A stretch of 64,000 nt of DNA, from assembly GCF_014905415.1 (NCBI RefSeq), contig NZ_BNEO01000002.1:248001-312000 (forward strand), written 5' to 3'. The translations under genes and the position numbers were made by a program. The DNA comes from Virgibacillus salexigens. Its GTDB lineage: Bacteria; Bacillota; Bacilli; Bacillales; Amphibacillaceae. Below are positions 1-6,941 of this stretch, in pieces. The notes beneath the pieces are model-generated. The model made no database searches. It was given only the letters and a program-made list of their open reading frames with translations, and had not been told where the DNA came from. Positions within the stretch are counted from its first letter, which is position 1; each line of letters starts with the position of its first letter.

Positions 1-1
1 A

Positions 2-271
2 GTGAATTATCATTATCCTATTGATGAAACATGGTCGAAAGAAGAAGTTATTCAGGTTGTGCAATTTTTTTCCTTGGTTGAACAGGCGTATGAAAAAAAG
101 ATAGATCGTGATGTCTTTCTAGCTGCATATCGTGAATTTAAAAGAATTGTACCGTCTAAAAGTGAAGAAAAGAAATTATTTAGTTCGTTTGAACAGGGTT
201 CTGGTTATTCTAGTTTTCAAGTTGTTAAACAGGCTAGAAATTCCAACGATACGAGCATTTCTATTGGATAA
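2..271 (+). CDS. yktA: UPF0223 family protein YktA
   Basis: A small cytosolic protein of 89 residues, close to the usual length of the UPF0223 family, whose function is unknown. Family hallmarks are visible: the N-terminal YPIDETWS segment, VVQFF around residue 20, and FKRIVPSKSEEK in the middle. The start is a GTG at base 2, so any ribosome binding site lies outside the window and a slightly longer upstream start cannot be excluded. It is followed at once by a strong hairpin terminator shared with the convergent yktB gene, the same pairing as in B. subtilis. Confidence 0.88.
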   Translation: MNYHYPIDETWSKEEVIQVVQFFSLVEQAYEKKIDRDVFLAAYREFKRIVPSKSEEKKLFSSFEQGSGYSSFQVVKQARNSNDTSISIG

Positions 272-306
272 AAAAAGCAGCACACTTCGATCTCTGTGCT
301 GCTTTT
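271..306. terminator. Bidirectional terminator between yktA and yktB
   Basis: An 8-bp perfect stem (GCAGCACA at 277-284 with TGTGCTGC at 295-302) has six A before it and four T after it. It can therefore end both yktA and the convergent yktB. Confidence 0.85.
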
Positions 307-313
307 ATCTATA

Positions 314-931
314 TTATTTACTATTCAACGCTTTATTATAAAACGGTAGTAATTGATTCATTGTCTCCTTTGCAGTATGAAGGAATGCTTCTCCATCAAA
401 AACTCGCGCATCATTCTTTGGTAAATGTTGACCGATCAGAAATTCGGCCTTTTTAACATCACGGAATCGTTCTAAATCTTTTAATTCAAGTTCGTTTAAT
501 TGTTTCGCTTCCTTTTTCATATGATCAAGGGAAACAACAAAATTCGACGGCAATTGCTTGATTTCGTCATAGCTATCGATAAAGGTATTGGCAATTTCCG
601 TTTTGTGATCCAATTCATAAATTAATGCTAACCAAATAAAAACATGGTCATCGAATAAGCCTACTTGAAAGTGAGGGTGCTTTTTATATCCACGTTTATT
701 ATCAGCTATTGCTAACCAAGTATCTTTAGGAGGATTAACCGTTCTCCTAGCATGTTTAGCAATATGTACAAAAACTTCATTACCTAATTCCATGGATAAA
801 TAATCTGCTAAGTAATTACCAATTTCCTGAAATTTAGGTTGAATTCTTGTTTGGATTGCTTCCATCCGAGCATCTAACCCGTTAATTAAGAATGTATCAA
901 AATCACTTTTCTTAAAGCCATTAAACGTCAT
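314..931 (-). CDS. yktB: UPF0637 (DUF1054) family protein YktB
   Basis: A protein of 205 residues, full length for the UPF0637 family. The function is unknown; I recognise the family by its FKKSDFDTF start, the HIAKHARRTVNPP segment near residue 60 and the PHFQVGLFDDHVFIWLA segment near residue 85. It starts with ATG about 7 nt after an AAAGG-type ribosome binding site. It is convergent with yktA and divergent from the ykzI-like gene; the divergent spacer carries an AT-rich palindrome resembling a PerR/Fur operator. Confidence 0.88.
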   Translation of the reverse strand: MTFNGFKKSDFDTFLINGLDARMEAIQTRIQPKFQEIGNYLADYLSMELGNEVFVHIAKHARRTVNPPKDTWLAIADNKRGYKKHPHFQVGLFDDHVFIWLALIYELDHKTEIANTFIDSYDEIKQLPSNFVVSLDHMKKEAKQLNELELKDLERFRDVKKAEFLIGQHLPKNDARVFDGEAFLHTAKETMNQLLPFYNKALNSK

Positions 932-968
932 TATATCAACCTTTCTCTTGATGATAATTAATTATTAT

Positions 969-983
969 TTATAATAATTATTA
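969..983. promoter_or_regulatory. PerR/Fur-family-like operator palindrome
   Basis: The 15-mer TTATAATAATTATTA matches the PerR box consensus TTATAATNATTATAA at 13 of 14 defined positions and sits in a longer imperfect AT palindrome (about 953-988). It lies 40-55 bp upstream of yktB and about 170 bp upstream of the ykzI-like gene. The local sequence is very AT-rich, so chance similarity is a real alternative. Confidence 0.35.
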
Positions 984-1154
984 ATTATGGTTATACGGAA
1001 GTCAAGTTAAAAACATAATGCATAAAAATAATGTTTAAACAAGCAATTTTTTGGGGAATGTAATACAATAATTCGCGGATTTTTAAGAATTATTGAACCA
1101 AATTGTAAGAGAGCTCATAAATATATTAAAAGCGATCGAAAGGTTGTGTACAAT

Positions 1155-1346
1155 TTGAAATACGTGATGGAGGCATTACGTCGTAAAGAAGCACTGGAAA
1201 AGCTGCCTGTTATTCGTATGGAAATTGATTATGAACTTGTAACGCTTTATGATGCTATGAAAAACGAGGATACTGTTGGAATAATAAAAAGCAAGGAACG
1301 ACTTAAACAATTAAGAAGACAATGGTTAGAGATTGATCATGCATAA
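1155..1346 (+). CDS. Small YkzI-like hypothetical protein
   Basis: A charged 63-residue protein without membrane segments, rich in Lys, Arg and Glu and probably mostly helical; its C-terminal half reads KSKERLKQLRRQW. I chose the TTG at 1155 because the ribosome binding site GAAAGG (1138-1143) is 11 nt away from it, whereas an in-frame GTG at 1146 would be only 2 nt away. In B. subtilis a small gene of similar size, ykzI, sits at this place between yktB and yktC, which supports orthology by position. The function is unknown. A strong terminator follows directly. Confidence 0.7.
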   Translation: MKYVMEALRRKEALEKLPVIRMEIDYELVTLYDAMKNEDTVGIIKSKERLKQLRRQWLEIDHA

Positions 1347-1352
1347 AATAAA

Positions 1353-1391
1353 ACCTTCATTAAAGCGTTGCTTTAATGAAGGTTCTTTTTT
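1353..1391 (+). terminator. Terminator after the ykzI-like gene
   Basis: A 14-bp perfect stem (1353-1366 with 1370-1383) with a three-base loop is followed by a T-rich tract. It separates the small upstream gene from suhB/yktC. Confidence 0.9.
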
Positions 1392-1583
1392 AGTAAGTAA
1401 CTTACATTTAAAGAATGATGCATATAGGGTATCTAAAAGATATTCGCCCAACCCACTTTAGAACAATGTGACACTTTCTATGAACAATGTATAAAGTACT
1501 GTCAAAGAAGTACGAATCCAATGACTTGCTATTATTAATTTGGTAGTATAGGTGATATACAGAACATATTGGAGGGTATACAA

Positions 1584-2393
1584 ATGAATACAGAGGTGCG
1601 TGAAACGATTTTTCAGCATGCTTTGGAATGGGTATTGGAAGCTGGTAAAATGATTAGAGCTCATATGAATGACCCTTTAACCATTAATACGAAATCAAAT
1701 GCAAATGATCTAGTAACCACAATGGATAGAGATATAGAAGCCTTTTTTACTAGTAATATCAAGCAAATATTTCCCGACCATTTTATTTTAAGTGAAGAAG
1801 GATTTGGAGATCAGCTTGATACAATGGATGGAACGGTTTGGATTATTGATCCAATTGATGGGACGATGAATTTCGTACATCAAAAACGTAATTTTGCAAT
1901 ATCTGTGGGAATATATCAGGATGGTATCGGTGAAATTGGGTTCATTTATAACGTGATGGAAGATGTTTTATATAGTGCGAAACGTGGAGAAGGAGCATAT
2001 AAAGGAAATAAGAAACTCCCTGCATTAAATGACAATCTTAACTTTCATGAGTCGATTATAGGGTTAAACCACTTTTGGTTATGCGAGAATCGTTTAGTTG
2101 ATGAAAGGGTCATGCAACAATTAGTGAAAGATGTAAGAGGTACGAGAACGTATGGTTCTGCAGCGTTAGAATTTGCTTCTGTGGCTGAAGGGATTTTAGA
2201 TGGATATTTGACACTTAGTCTCTCTCCCTGGGACTTAGCTGCAGGGATGGTAATCGTTAATGAAGTAGGAGGAATGACGACCACCATAGATGGAGAGAAG
2301 ATTAATATGTTGGGTAATAACTCTGTTTTTACATGTAATTCCAAGATTCATCAAAGAATACTAGAAAGCTATTTACAAGAAGCGAGAAAATGA
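1584..2393 (+). CDS. suhB: Inositol monophosphatase family protein (SuhB/YktC)
   Basis: A predicted Mg2+-dependent phosphatase of the inositol monophosphatase superfamily, cytosolic, 269 residues. Both superfamily metal-binding motifs are visible: WIIDPIDGTMNF at residues 86-97, preceded by the Glu pair at 71-72 (LSEEGFG), and the C-terminal WDLAAGMVIVNEVGG near residue 215. The start is the ATG at 1584, 8 nt after GGAGGG; a TTG at 1569 overlaps the ribosome binding site and is unlikely. The position next to yktB and the ykzI-like gene matches B. subtilis yktC. The natural substrate cannot be read from the sequence; inositol-1-phosphate is the family reference. Confidence 0.87.
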   Translation: MNTEVRETIFQHALEWVLEAGKMIRAHMNDPLTINTKSNANDLVTTMDRDIEAFFTSNIKQIFPDHFILSEEGFGDQLDTMDGTVWIIDPIDGTMNFVHQKRNFAISVGIYQDGIGEIGFIYNVMEDVLYSAKRGEGAYKGNKKLPALNDNLNFHESIIGLNHFWLCENRLVDERVMQQLVKDVRGTRTYGSAALEFASVAEGILDGYLTLSLSPWDLAAGMVIVNEVGGMTTTIDGEKINMLGNNSVFTCNSKIHQRILESYLQEARK

Positions 2394-2533
2394 CGGTGCA
2401 GATGAAATGAAAAAACATTTCTTCTATGAAGCGCCTACATAGAAATAGCCAGCTACAAGAACGCGCTTAATGAAGAGGCATAAAAAAAGCGAAACGAAGC
2501 TACCGTTAATCTAAGTTGACTTCTACAGACATA

Positions 2534-2565
2534 GCAAGTGACAAGGTTGTCACTTGCTTTTTTTC
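2534..2565 (+). terminator. Terminator after suhB, overlapping the ylaF 3' end
   Basis: An 11-bp perfect stem (2534-2544 with 2547-2557) with a two-base loop is followed by about eight T. It ends suhB transcription; the stop codon of the convergent ylaF lies inside the stem. Confidence 0.85.
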
Positions 2566-2720
2566 TTTAATCCAATGCCGTAACCCATAAAACCGAAACC
2601 TAATATTAAAAATAATAGGACAAGCCAGATATTTCGGTATGCAATAGAAATACCGATACCAGCAAACATTAGTATAACTAAAGTAGCTAATAAAAGCATT
2701 GGGAAGTTTATATTTTTCAT
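2550..2720 (-). CDS. ylaF: DUF5325 small membrane protein YlaF
   Basis: A 56-residue protein easily missed because of its size. It begins MKNINFPMLLLATLVILM, has two hydrophobic segments (about residues 6-27 and 31-50) joined by AYRNIW, and ends with a basic LKKKSK tail. This fits the DUF5325/YlaF family of two-helix membrane proteins of unknown function. The start is supported by GGTGG 6-7 nt upstream of the ATG at 2720. It is divergent from ylaH. In B. subtilis the GTPase gene typA lies between ylaF and ylaH; here it is absent. Confidence 0.8.
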   Translation of the reverse strand: MKNINFPMLLLATLVILMFAGIGISIAYRNIWLVLLFLILGFGFMGYGIGLKKKSK

Positions 2721-2889
2721 GATCTCCACCTCTTTTGCCTTAATTCTAGTATATAAGAAAGCGCTAAATTGATCAAAGAATTGTTTCTAGTTATCCCTGT
2801 AATTTAGCTGGCGATATGGGAAAATATTTAGTATGATAAGACAAGAGTTTATGAAAAGGATTTATTATAGAAGGTAGTGGGGGATATAC

Positions 2890-3198
2890 ATGGAGAACAC
2901 TAATTTCACGTTGATTTTTGACTTTGTACTCGATCAATTTGGAACAGATGTAAATATTTTTTGGGTTTTTTATATCTTAAATTTAATTTTTAGTATCATT
3001 GCTTATAAACTTGGGTTTGCTCGTAAACTTCCAATGTTAAAGTCAATTGTCGTTTATATTTTATTAGCCATTGGTGTCTATATATTAACGATTTTTAGCA
3101 TTTTCCAAATGCCGATAACGGAAAGTTTGGTTGTTATTTCTATTGTTCTTGGCATTTATCGGTTTCGATTACATAGAGAAAGAAGCTCACAAGAATAA
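2890..3198 (+). CDS. ylaH: YlaH-like membrane protein
   Basis: A 102-residue integral membrane protein of the YlaH family, function unknown. Three hydrophobic segments can be seen (about residues 22-41, 50-70 and 77-90), with a basic C-terminal tail beginning YRFRLHRERSS. The ATG at 2890 follows a G-rich ribosome binding site (GTGGGGG). It is followed by a hairpin terminator shared with the convergent ylaI, and the ylaF-ylaH-ylaI-ylaJ order matches B. subtilis apart from missing typA. Confidence 0.82.
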   Translation: MENTNFTLIFDFVLDQFGTDVNIFWVFYILNLIFSIIAYKLGFARKLPMLKSIVVYILLAIGVYILTIFSIFQMPITESLVVISIVLGIYRFRLHRERSSQE

Positions 3199-3201
3199 AG
3201 C

Positions 3202-3237
3202 AAAGCGCCTAGAGGTAAATACTTTGGGCGCTTTTTT
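3202..3237. terminator. Terminator between ylaH and ylaI
   Basis: A stem AAGCGCC/GGCGCTT flanks a 17-base loop and ends in TTTTTT on the plus strand. It can serve ylaH and, less well, the convergent ylaI. Confidence 0.7.
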
Positions 3238-3246
3238 ATGTGCAGA

Positions 3247-3450
3247 TTAAATATAATCATCTGTAGGTTTTTTTTCTTCATATAGTTGAAACTTCCCTGT
3301 TGCATGTCGTTGCTTTGTTTTATATTCGATACGATCATAACAGGATTTACATAAATACATATGAATTCTTCGGTTTCGTAATCGTTTTGCTTCAAAGGAG
3401 TCGTCCTCTATGCTTTCTATATTGTCACAAATCGTGCACTTGACCTGCAT
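3247..3450 (-). CDS. ylaI: DUF2197 zinc-ribbon-like protein YlaI
   Basis: A 67-residue soluble protein with two CxxC pairs (CTIC near residues 5-8 and CKSC near 34-37), the layout of a small zinc ribbon. This matches the YlaI/DUF2197 family, whose function is unknown. The centre is very basic (FEAKRLRNRRIHMY), compatible with nucleic-acid or protein binding, which is inference only. The ATG is preceded by GAGGTG at good spacing. It is convergent with ylaH. Confidence 0.85.
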   Translation of the reverse strand: MQVKCTICDNIESIEDDSFEAKRLRNRRIHMYLCKSCYDRIEYKTKQRHATGKFQLYEEKKPTDDYI

Positions 3451-3632
3451 AATTTCACCTCAATATCAAAAAATAAATATATCTAAAAAACAATATATGC
3501 TATCTTTGGCTTTCATGAATCTGTCTCTAGTGTATCATAAGATAGTTCCATTCAAGAAATATCTGCCATGTTTATTTTAAATTATATAGGGGAAAACTTC
3601 ACTAAACAACAATCCAAAGAAAGGGCGATTCG

Positions 3633-3920
3633 ATGAAAAGACGATATTTATATTCTGCTGGTGCAGCAAGTGTGATTGGTGCTACCGTAGCCGGGTTTTT
3701 TTTGAAAGATAAGGATAATCGAGACAAGGTAAAACAAAAAATAAAAAATTATCAAGACGGTATTCGATCAACATTTGAAGATGCAGGGGTACCAGATCAG
3801 TCTGCAAATCAAGATTTAGCTCAATTAGAAAATGCTAAAATGGTTTCAGAAGGTTCTCAATTTGGAGTGCAATATTATACGGAAAATAAAGAAAAAAATA
3901 CGAGCGAACAGCAACAATAA
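3633..3920 (+). CDS. Small N-terminally anchored hypothetical protein
   Basis: A 95-residue protein with a basic start (MKRRYLY), one hydrophobic, glycine-rich segment (SAGAASVIGATVAGFFL, residues 8-24) and a long charged tail containing KDKDNRDKVKQKIKNY. The layout resembles YtxH-type stress proteins, which have a short glycine-rich membrane helix and a helical tail, but I do not claim membership. AAAGGG lies 8-9 nt before the ATG. It is inserted between ylaI and ylaJ, with a strong shared terminator after it. Function unknown. Confidence 0.65.
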   Translation: MKRRYLYSAGAASVIGATVAGFFLKDKDNRDKVKQKIKNYQDGIRSTFEDAGVPDQSANQDLAQLENAKMVSEGSQFGVQYYTENKEKNTSEQQQ

Positions 3921-3957
3921 GAAAAGCGTTTCCGCAAAACGGAAACGCTTTTCTTAT
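3917..3957. terminator. Bidirectional terminator before ylaJ
   Basis: A near-perfect palindrome of about 18 bp per arm with a five-base loop (CAAAA at 3935-3939) and A/T flanks. It ends the upstream small gene and the convergent ylaJ, whose stop codon lies in the right arm. Confidence 0.85.
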
Positions 3958-4556
3958 TCGTTATTATGTTGATTGGATTGTTTTTCTTCCGTATCTTCTA
4001 ACTTTTGTTTATCTTCTTTTGGTATTACTTCTTTGTTTTGGTCTGGTTCTTGTGGGCGGTTTTCGCTAATAGGAAAATCGGGCATATAACGACCGACAAT
4101 TGCAGCTACTTCGTCTACAACCGCATGAACTGGATGTCCTTGGCTAATCTTATCAGCCATTCCTCTAATTCTTTCATTACCATCTGCATCAGCCACTACG
4201 ACGGCAGTTTTGCCATATGGATCATGATATAAAGCCTCTAATACACTGTATTTAATGGTGCCAACTCGTGATCGATCAAGGTCTTTGTCGACATCAATAC
4301 CGACAACTGCATAAGGACCTGCAACGACGGAAGTAGCACTGTTAACATTTGGTACATTACTAGCTATATTGGCCAAATGATCAGCAATTTCATTATTTGA
4401 AAGATTTTTTTGTTGGGTAGGGTCTGAATTTTTAACTTGAATCATTTGATTATTCTTTTCTTCATCGGATAATGGTTTCTCTTGACTTTGCAGTTGGCAT
4501 CCTGCAAATATAACAATACTTACCAACATAATTGTATATAACGGTATCTTGTTCAC
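3954..4556 (-). CDS. ylaJ: YhcN/YlaJ family spore lipoprotein
   Basis: A 200-residue predicted lipoprotein. The signal peptide ends in the lipobox IFAGC, so Cys20 would be lipidated and the protein anchored outside the membrane. The central domain (about residues 55-165), with VVAGPYAVVGIDVD and YGKTAVVVADADG, is the YhcN/YlaJ family core. Family members are made in the forespore and affect spore outgrowth or germination in B. subtilis. The tail is acidic and Gln/Asn-rich. The start is a GTG placed 7 nt after GGAGGA. Confidence 0.86.
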   Translation of the reverse strand: MNKIPLYTIMLVSIVIFAGCQLQSQEKPLSDEEKNNQMIQVKNSDPTQQKNLSNNEIADHLANIASNVPNVNSATSVVAGPYAVVGIDVDKDLDRSRVGTIKYSVLEALYHDPYGKTAVVVADADGNERIRGMADKISQGHPVHAVVDEVAAIVGRYMPDFPISENRPQEPDQNKEVIPKEDKQKLEDTEEKQSNQHNNE

Positions 4557-4648
4557 CTAAAATTCCTCCATCCTATTTAAGCCGATTACTTTTATTTTGG
4601 ATGAAAAAATATAAATTATGCAGAAGTTATAGCGGATGTGATTTAACT

Positions 4649-4680
4649 AAAAAAAGAGCTTGTTTGTAAACAAGCATCTT
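4649..4680 (-). terminator. Terminator after the 4.7 kb minus-strand gene
   Basis: Read on the minus strand, GCTTGTTT and AAACAAGC form a stem with a two-base loop, followed by CTC and a run of seven T. Confidence 0.8.
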
Positions 4681-5165
4681 TATTGAAACCTTACAGCCGT
4701 AATGTGTTTAATTGGATTTTCGCGGTTGGAACCATCTTTATAATATAAATGGACCGGGCCGTCTGCATGTAATGGTTTGCCCTCTTTAGAAAAAAGAAAA
4801 TAACTATTATATAAATCCGAAATAGGGATCGTTATATCTCCTTCTTTTGTTACGAGGATAGCTGAAGTAGCCTCATCTTCAATCTCTGCATTATTCAGAA
4901 AATCATCTAAAGGGATTACATACGAACTTTTTAGCATTTTCTCACGCTCAAATTTCTTTATACTCCGATTTACAGGTGGTTTGCTAAGCTGGGAAACTTC
5001 TCTATCCCATCTTTCAGAGACACGCTTTAATTCATCGGATTCTTCAGAATGAGATGCTTCAGATTCAAACGCTTTCTCAAATTCGATTTTTCTGTCATCA
5101 AAAATCCATACGGTTGGATCTAGTGTAATGGGATAAGTAACTTTCCCGGTAATTGGTACGATCAT
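4680..5165 (-). CDS. Conserved hypothetical protein (possibly YlaL)
   Basis: A 161-residue soluble protein without a signal peptide or membrane segment. The N-terminus MIVPITGKVTYPITLDPTVW and the C-terminal stretch PVHLYYKDGSNRENPIKH (about 138-155) look like conserved blocks, joined by a charged, probably helical linker near residues 35-75. I recall homologues in Bacillus next to ylaN, and position suggests ylaL, but I cannot verify this. The ATG follows AGAGGTGAT. No enzymatic motif is evident to me. Confidence 0.6.
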   Translation of the reverse strand: MIVPITGKVTYPITLDPTVWIFDDRKIEFEKAFESEASHSEESDELKRVSERWDREVSQLSKPPVNRSIKKFEREKMLKSSYVIPLDDFLNNAEIEDEATSAILVTKEGDITIPISDLYNSYFLFSKEGKPLHADGPVHLYYKDGSNRENPIKHITAVRFQ

Positions 5166-5323
5166 TTATATCACCTCTTAATAGTTGTCCTAGTCAAGGA
5201 TAGCAGAACTAGAATTTTTTTTCACTTCTAATAAATAATATTTTATTTTAATTTTATTTGCATTTTATCGATGCTAACGATAATATAATATAGAAAGAAG
5301 TCTTTTACTCGGAGGGGATAGAT

Positions 5324-5608
5324 TTGATTCATGAGGTGACAGTAAATCATCGCGAAAAAGCCCATGCCCTTCTTAAGGCTGATGCTGAAAAAATTTTGCG
5401 ACTAATTGAAGTTCAGATAGATAACCTCACTATGCCACAATGTCCATTATATGAAGAGGTATTAGATACACAAATGTTCGGGCTTTCAAGAGAAATTGAT
5501 TTTGCTGTTCGTTTGAACTTAATCAACGAAGATGAAGGTAAAGCACTCCTTGAAAACTTGGAGAGGCAGCTAAATATACTGCATGAAGCAGCGCAAAATT
5601 CCGTTTGA
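5324..5608 (+). CDS. ylaN: UPF0358 family iron-homeostasis protein YlaN
   Basis: A 94-residue helical cytosolic protein, full length for YlaN. In B. subtilis YlaN is needed for growth unless iron is added, and published work links it to the iron regulator Fur. Family features seen are the [16 protein letters not shown] stretch near residue 9 and [19 protein letters not shown] near 40-58. The TTG start lies 7 nt after a strong GGAGGGG site at 5311-5317. It stands immediately upstream of ftsW, as in B. subtilis, with a terminator between them. Confidence 0.9.
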   Translation: MIHEVTVNHREKAHALLKADAEKILRLIEVQIDNLTMPQCPLYEEVLDTQMFGLSREIDFAVRLNLINEDEGKALLENLERQLNILHEAAQNSV

Positions 5609-5647
5609 TTCAACCTTGATCGGCCTTTGCGGTTGAACGAAGAAGCA

Positions 5648-5687
5648 AAAACTTTGCCTACATACCATCATGGCAAGGTTTTTTTGT
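5648..5687 (+). terminator. Terminator after ylaN
   Basis: The stem AAACTTTGCC/GGCAAGGTTT, with one G-T pair and a loop of about a dozen bases, is followed by a T run. Confidence 0.7.
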
Positions 5688-5756
5688 TTCATCATTCGAT
5701 TTATATAGAGAAAATAGAAAAAACCGCTTGTATCACATGAAGTAGGGAGAAGGACA

Positions 5757-6941
5757 ATGTTACAAAAATTAAAAAATTACGATTTTACATTAATGATTAC
5801 ACCAATCCTATTAGCCGCATTTGGATTAGTCATGATCTATAGTGCAAGTATGGTATTCGCGGTAGTTCAAGAGTACTCAGCGACACATTATTTAACCCAG
5901 CAATCGATTCGGTTCGCAATGGGACTTGCCGGTTTTATCATATGCTGTTTATTTCCATATAAATATTATCAAAAATTGATGAAGCCATTAATTTTGGGTG
6001 TTATTCTATTATTAATAGGTGTGTTACTATTTGGATCGAGTGTTAATAATGCTCAGTCGTGGTTTTTGGGAATCCAGCCCGCAGAATTTGCTAAATTAGC
6101 ACTAATTTTGTATTTAGCTTCGGTTTATTCTAAAAAACAAGATTACATAAATGAGTTTAGTAAAGGTGTTCTACCACCGCTTATTTTAACAGGGATTATT
6201 TTAGGTTTAATTGTGATGCAACCAGATATCGGTACAGCTTCGATTATCTTCTTCATTGCTTGTTCTGTCATTTTTAGTTCTGGCATCCGTTTCAAACATT
6301 TATTTATTTTAATTGGAATAGGTGTAGCTTTACTGTTATTAGCAACGCCTTATATGATTACGGATGAGCGGCTATCGCGTTTTACAGGCGCCTATCAGCC
6401 ATTTCAAACACCAGATTCTGATGGATATCAACTAATACAATCCTATGTAGCTATTGGAAATGGCGGTTTACTAGGAGAAGGGTTAGGGCAGAGTGTACAA
6501 AAACTTGGTTATTTAACTGAAGCTCACACCGATTTCATTATGGCTGTTGTGGCTGAGGAGCTTGGTTTTGTTGGAGTTGTAATTGTTATAGGAATGTTAG
6601 CCATTATCGTGATAAGAGGAATTGTTATTTCCAGAAAAGCACAAGACAGCTTTGCTGCATTGTTGGCTATTGGAATTTCTTCGATGGTAGGCTTACAAGC
6701 ATTCATTAATCTAGGGGCAATTAGTGGCTTACTTCCGATTACAGGGGTACCACTTCCATTTGTTAGTTATGGCGGTTCATCTCTTTTGGTGCTAATGATA
6801 TCAATGGGGATTTTAAATAATATAGCAATGCATGTGAAGAAAAGAGAGTTAGAACCAGCAGAAGAAAAACAAGAAGACAAAGAAAACAGAGTACTACAAA
6901 CCTATCGAGGAGGAAAAACATGGAAGAACACAAGCAGATAA
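5757..6941 (+). CDS. ftsW: FtsW: septal peptidoglycan glycosyltransferase (SEDS family)
   Basis: A polytopic membrane protein of 394 residues in the SEDS family, which polymerises lipid II into glycan strands at the division septum together with a class B PBP (here probably PBP2B at 34.7 kb). SEDS signatures are visible: QPAEFAKLALILYLA in the first third, QPDIGTA, the extracellular EAHTDFIMAVVAEELGF loop near residue 260 and PFVSYGGSS near residue 340. The cytoplasmic tail is charged. It starts at ATG 5757 after GGGAGAAGG. The 3' end overlaps pycA by 22 nt, so the two are co-transcribed. SpoVE at 44.4 kb is the sporulation paralogue. Confidence 0.92.
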   Translation: MLQKLKNYDFTLMITPILLAAFGLVMIYSASMVFAVVQEYSATHYLTQQSIRFAMGLAGFIICCLFPYKYYQKLMKPLILGVILLLIGVLLFGSSVNNAQSWFLGIQPAEFAKLALILYLASVYSKKQDYINEFSKGVLPPLILTGIILGLIVMQPDIGTASIIFFIACSVIFSSGIRFKHLFILIGIGVALLLLATPYMITDERLSRFTGAYQPFQTPDSDGYQLIQSYVAIGNGGLLGEGLGQSVQKLGYLTEAHTDFIMAVVAEELGFVGVVIVIGMLAIIVIRGIVISRKAQDSFAALLAIGISSMVGLQAFINLGAISGLLPITGVPLPFVSYGGSSLLVLMISMGILNNIAMHVKKRELEPAEEKQEDKENRVLQTYRGGKTWKNTSR

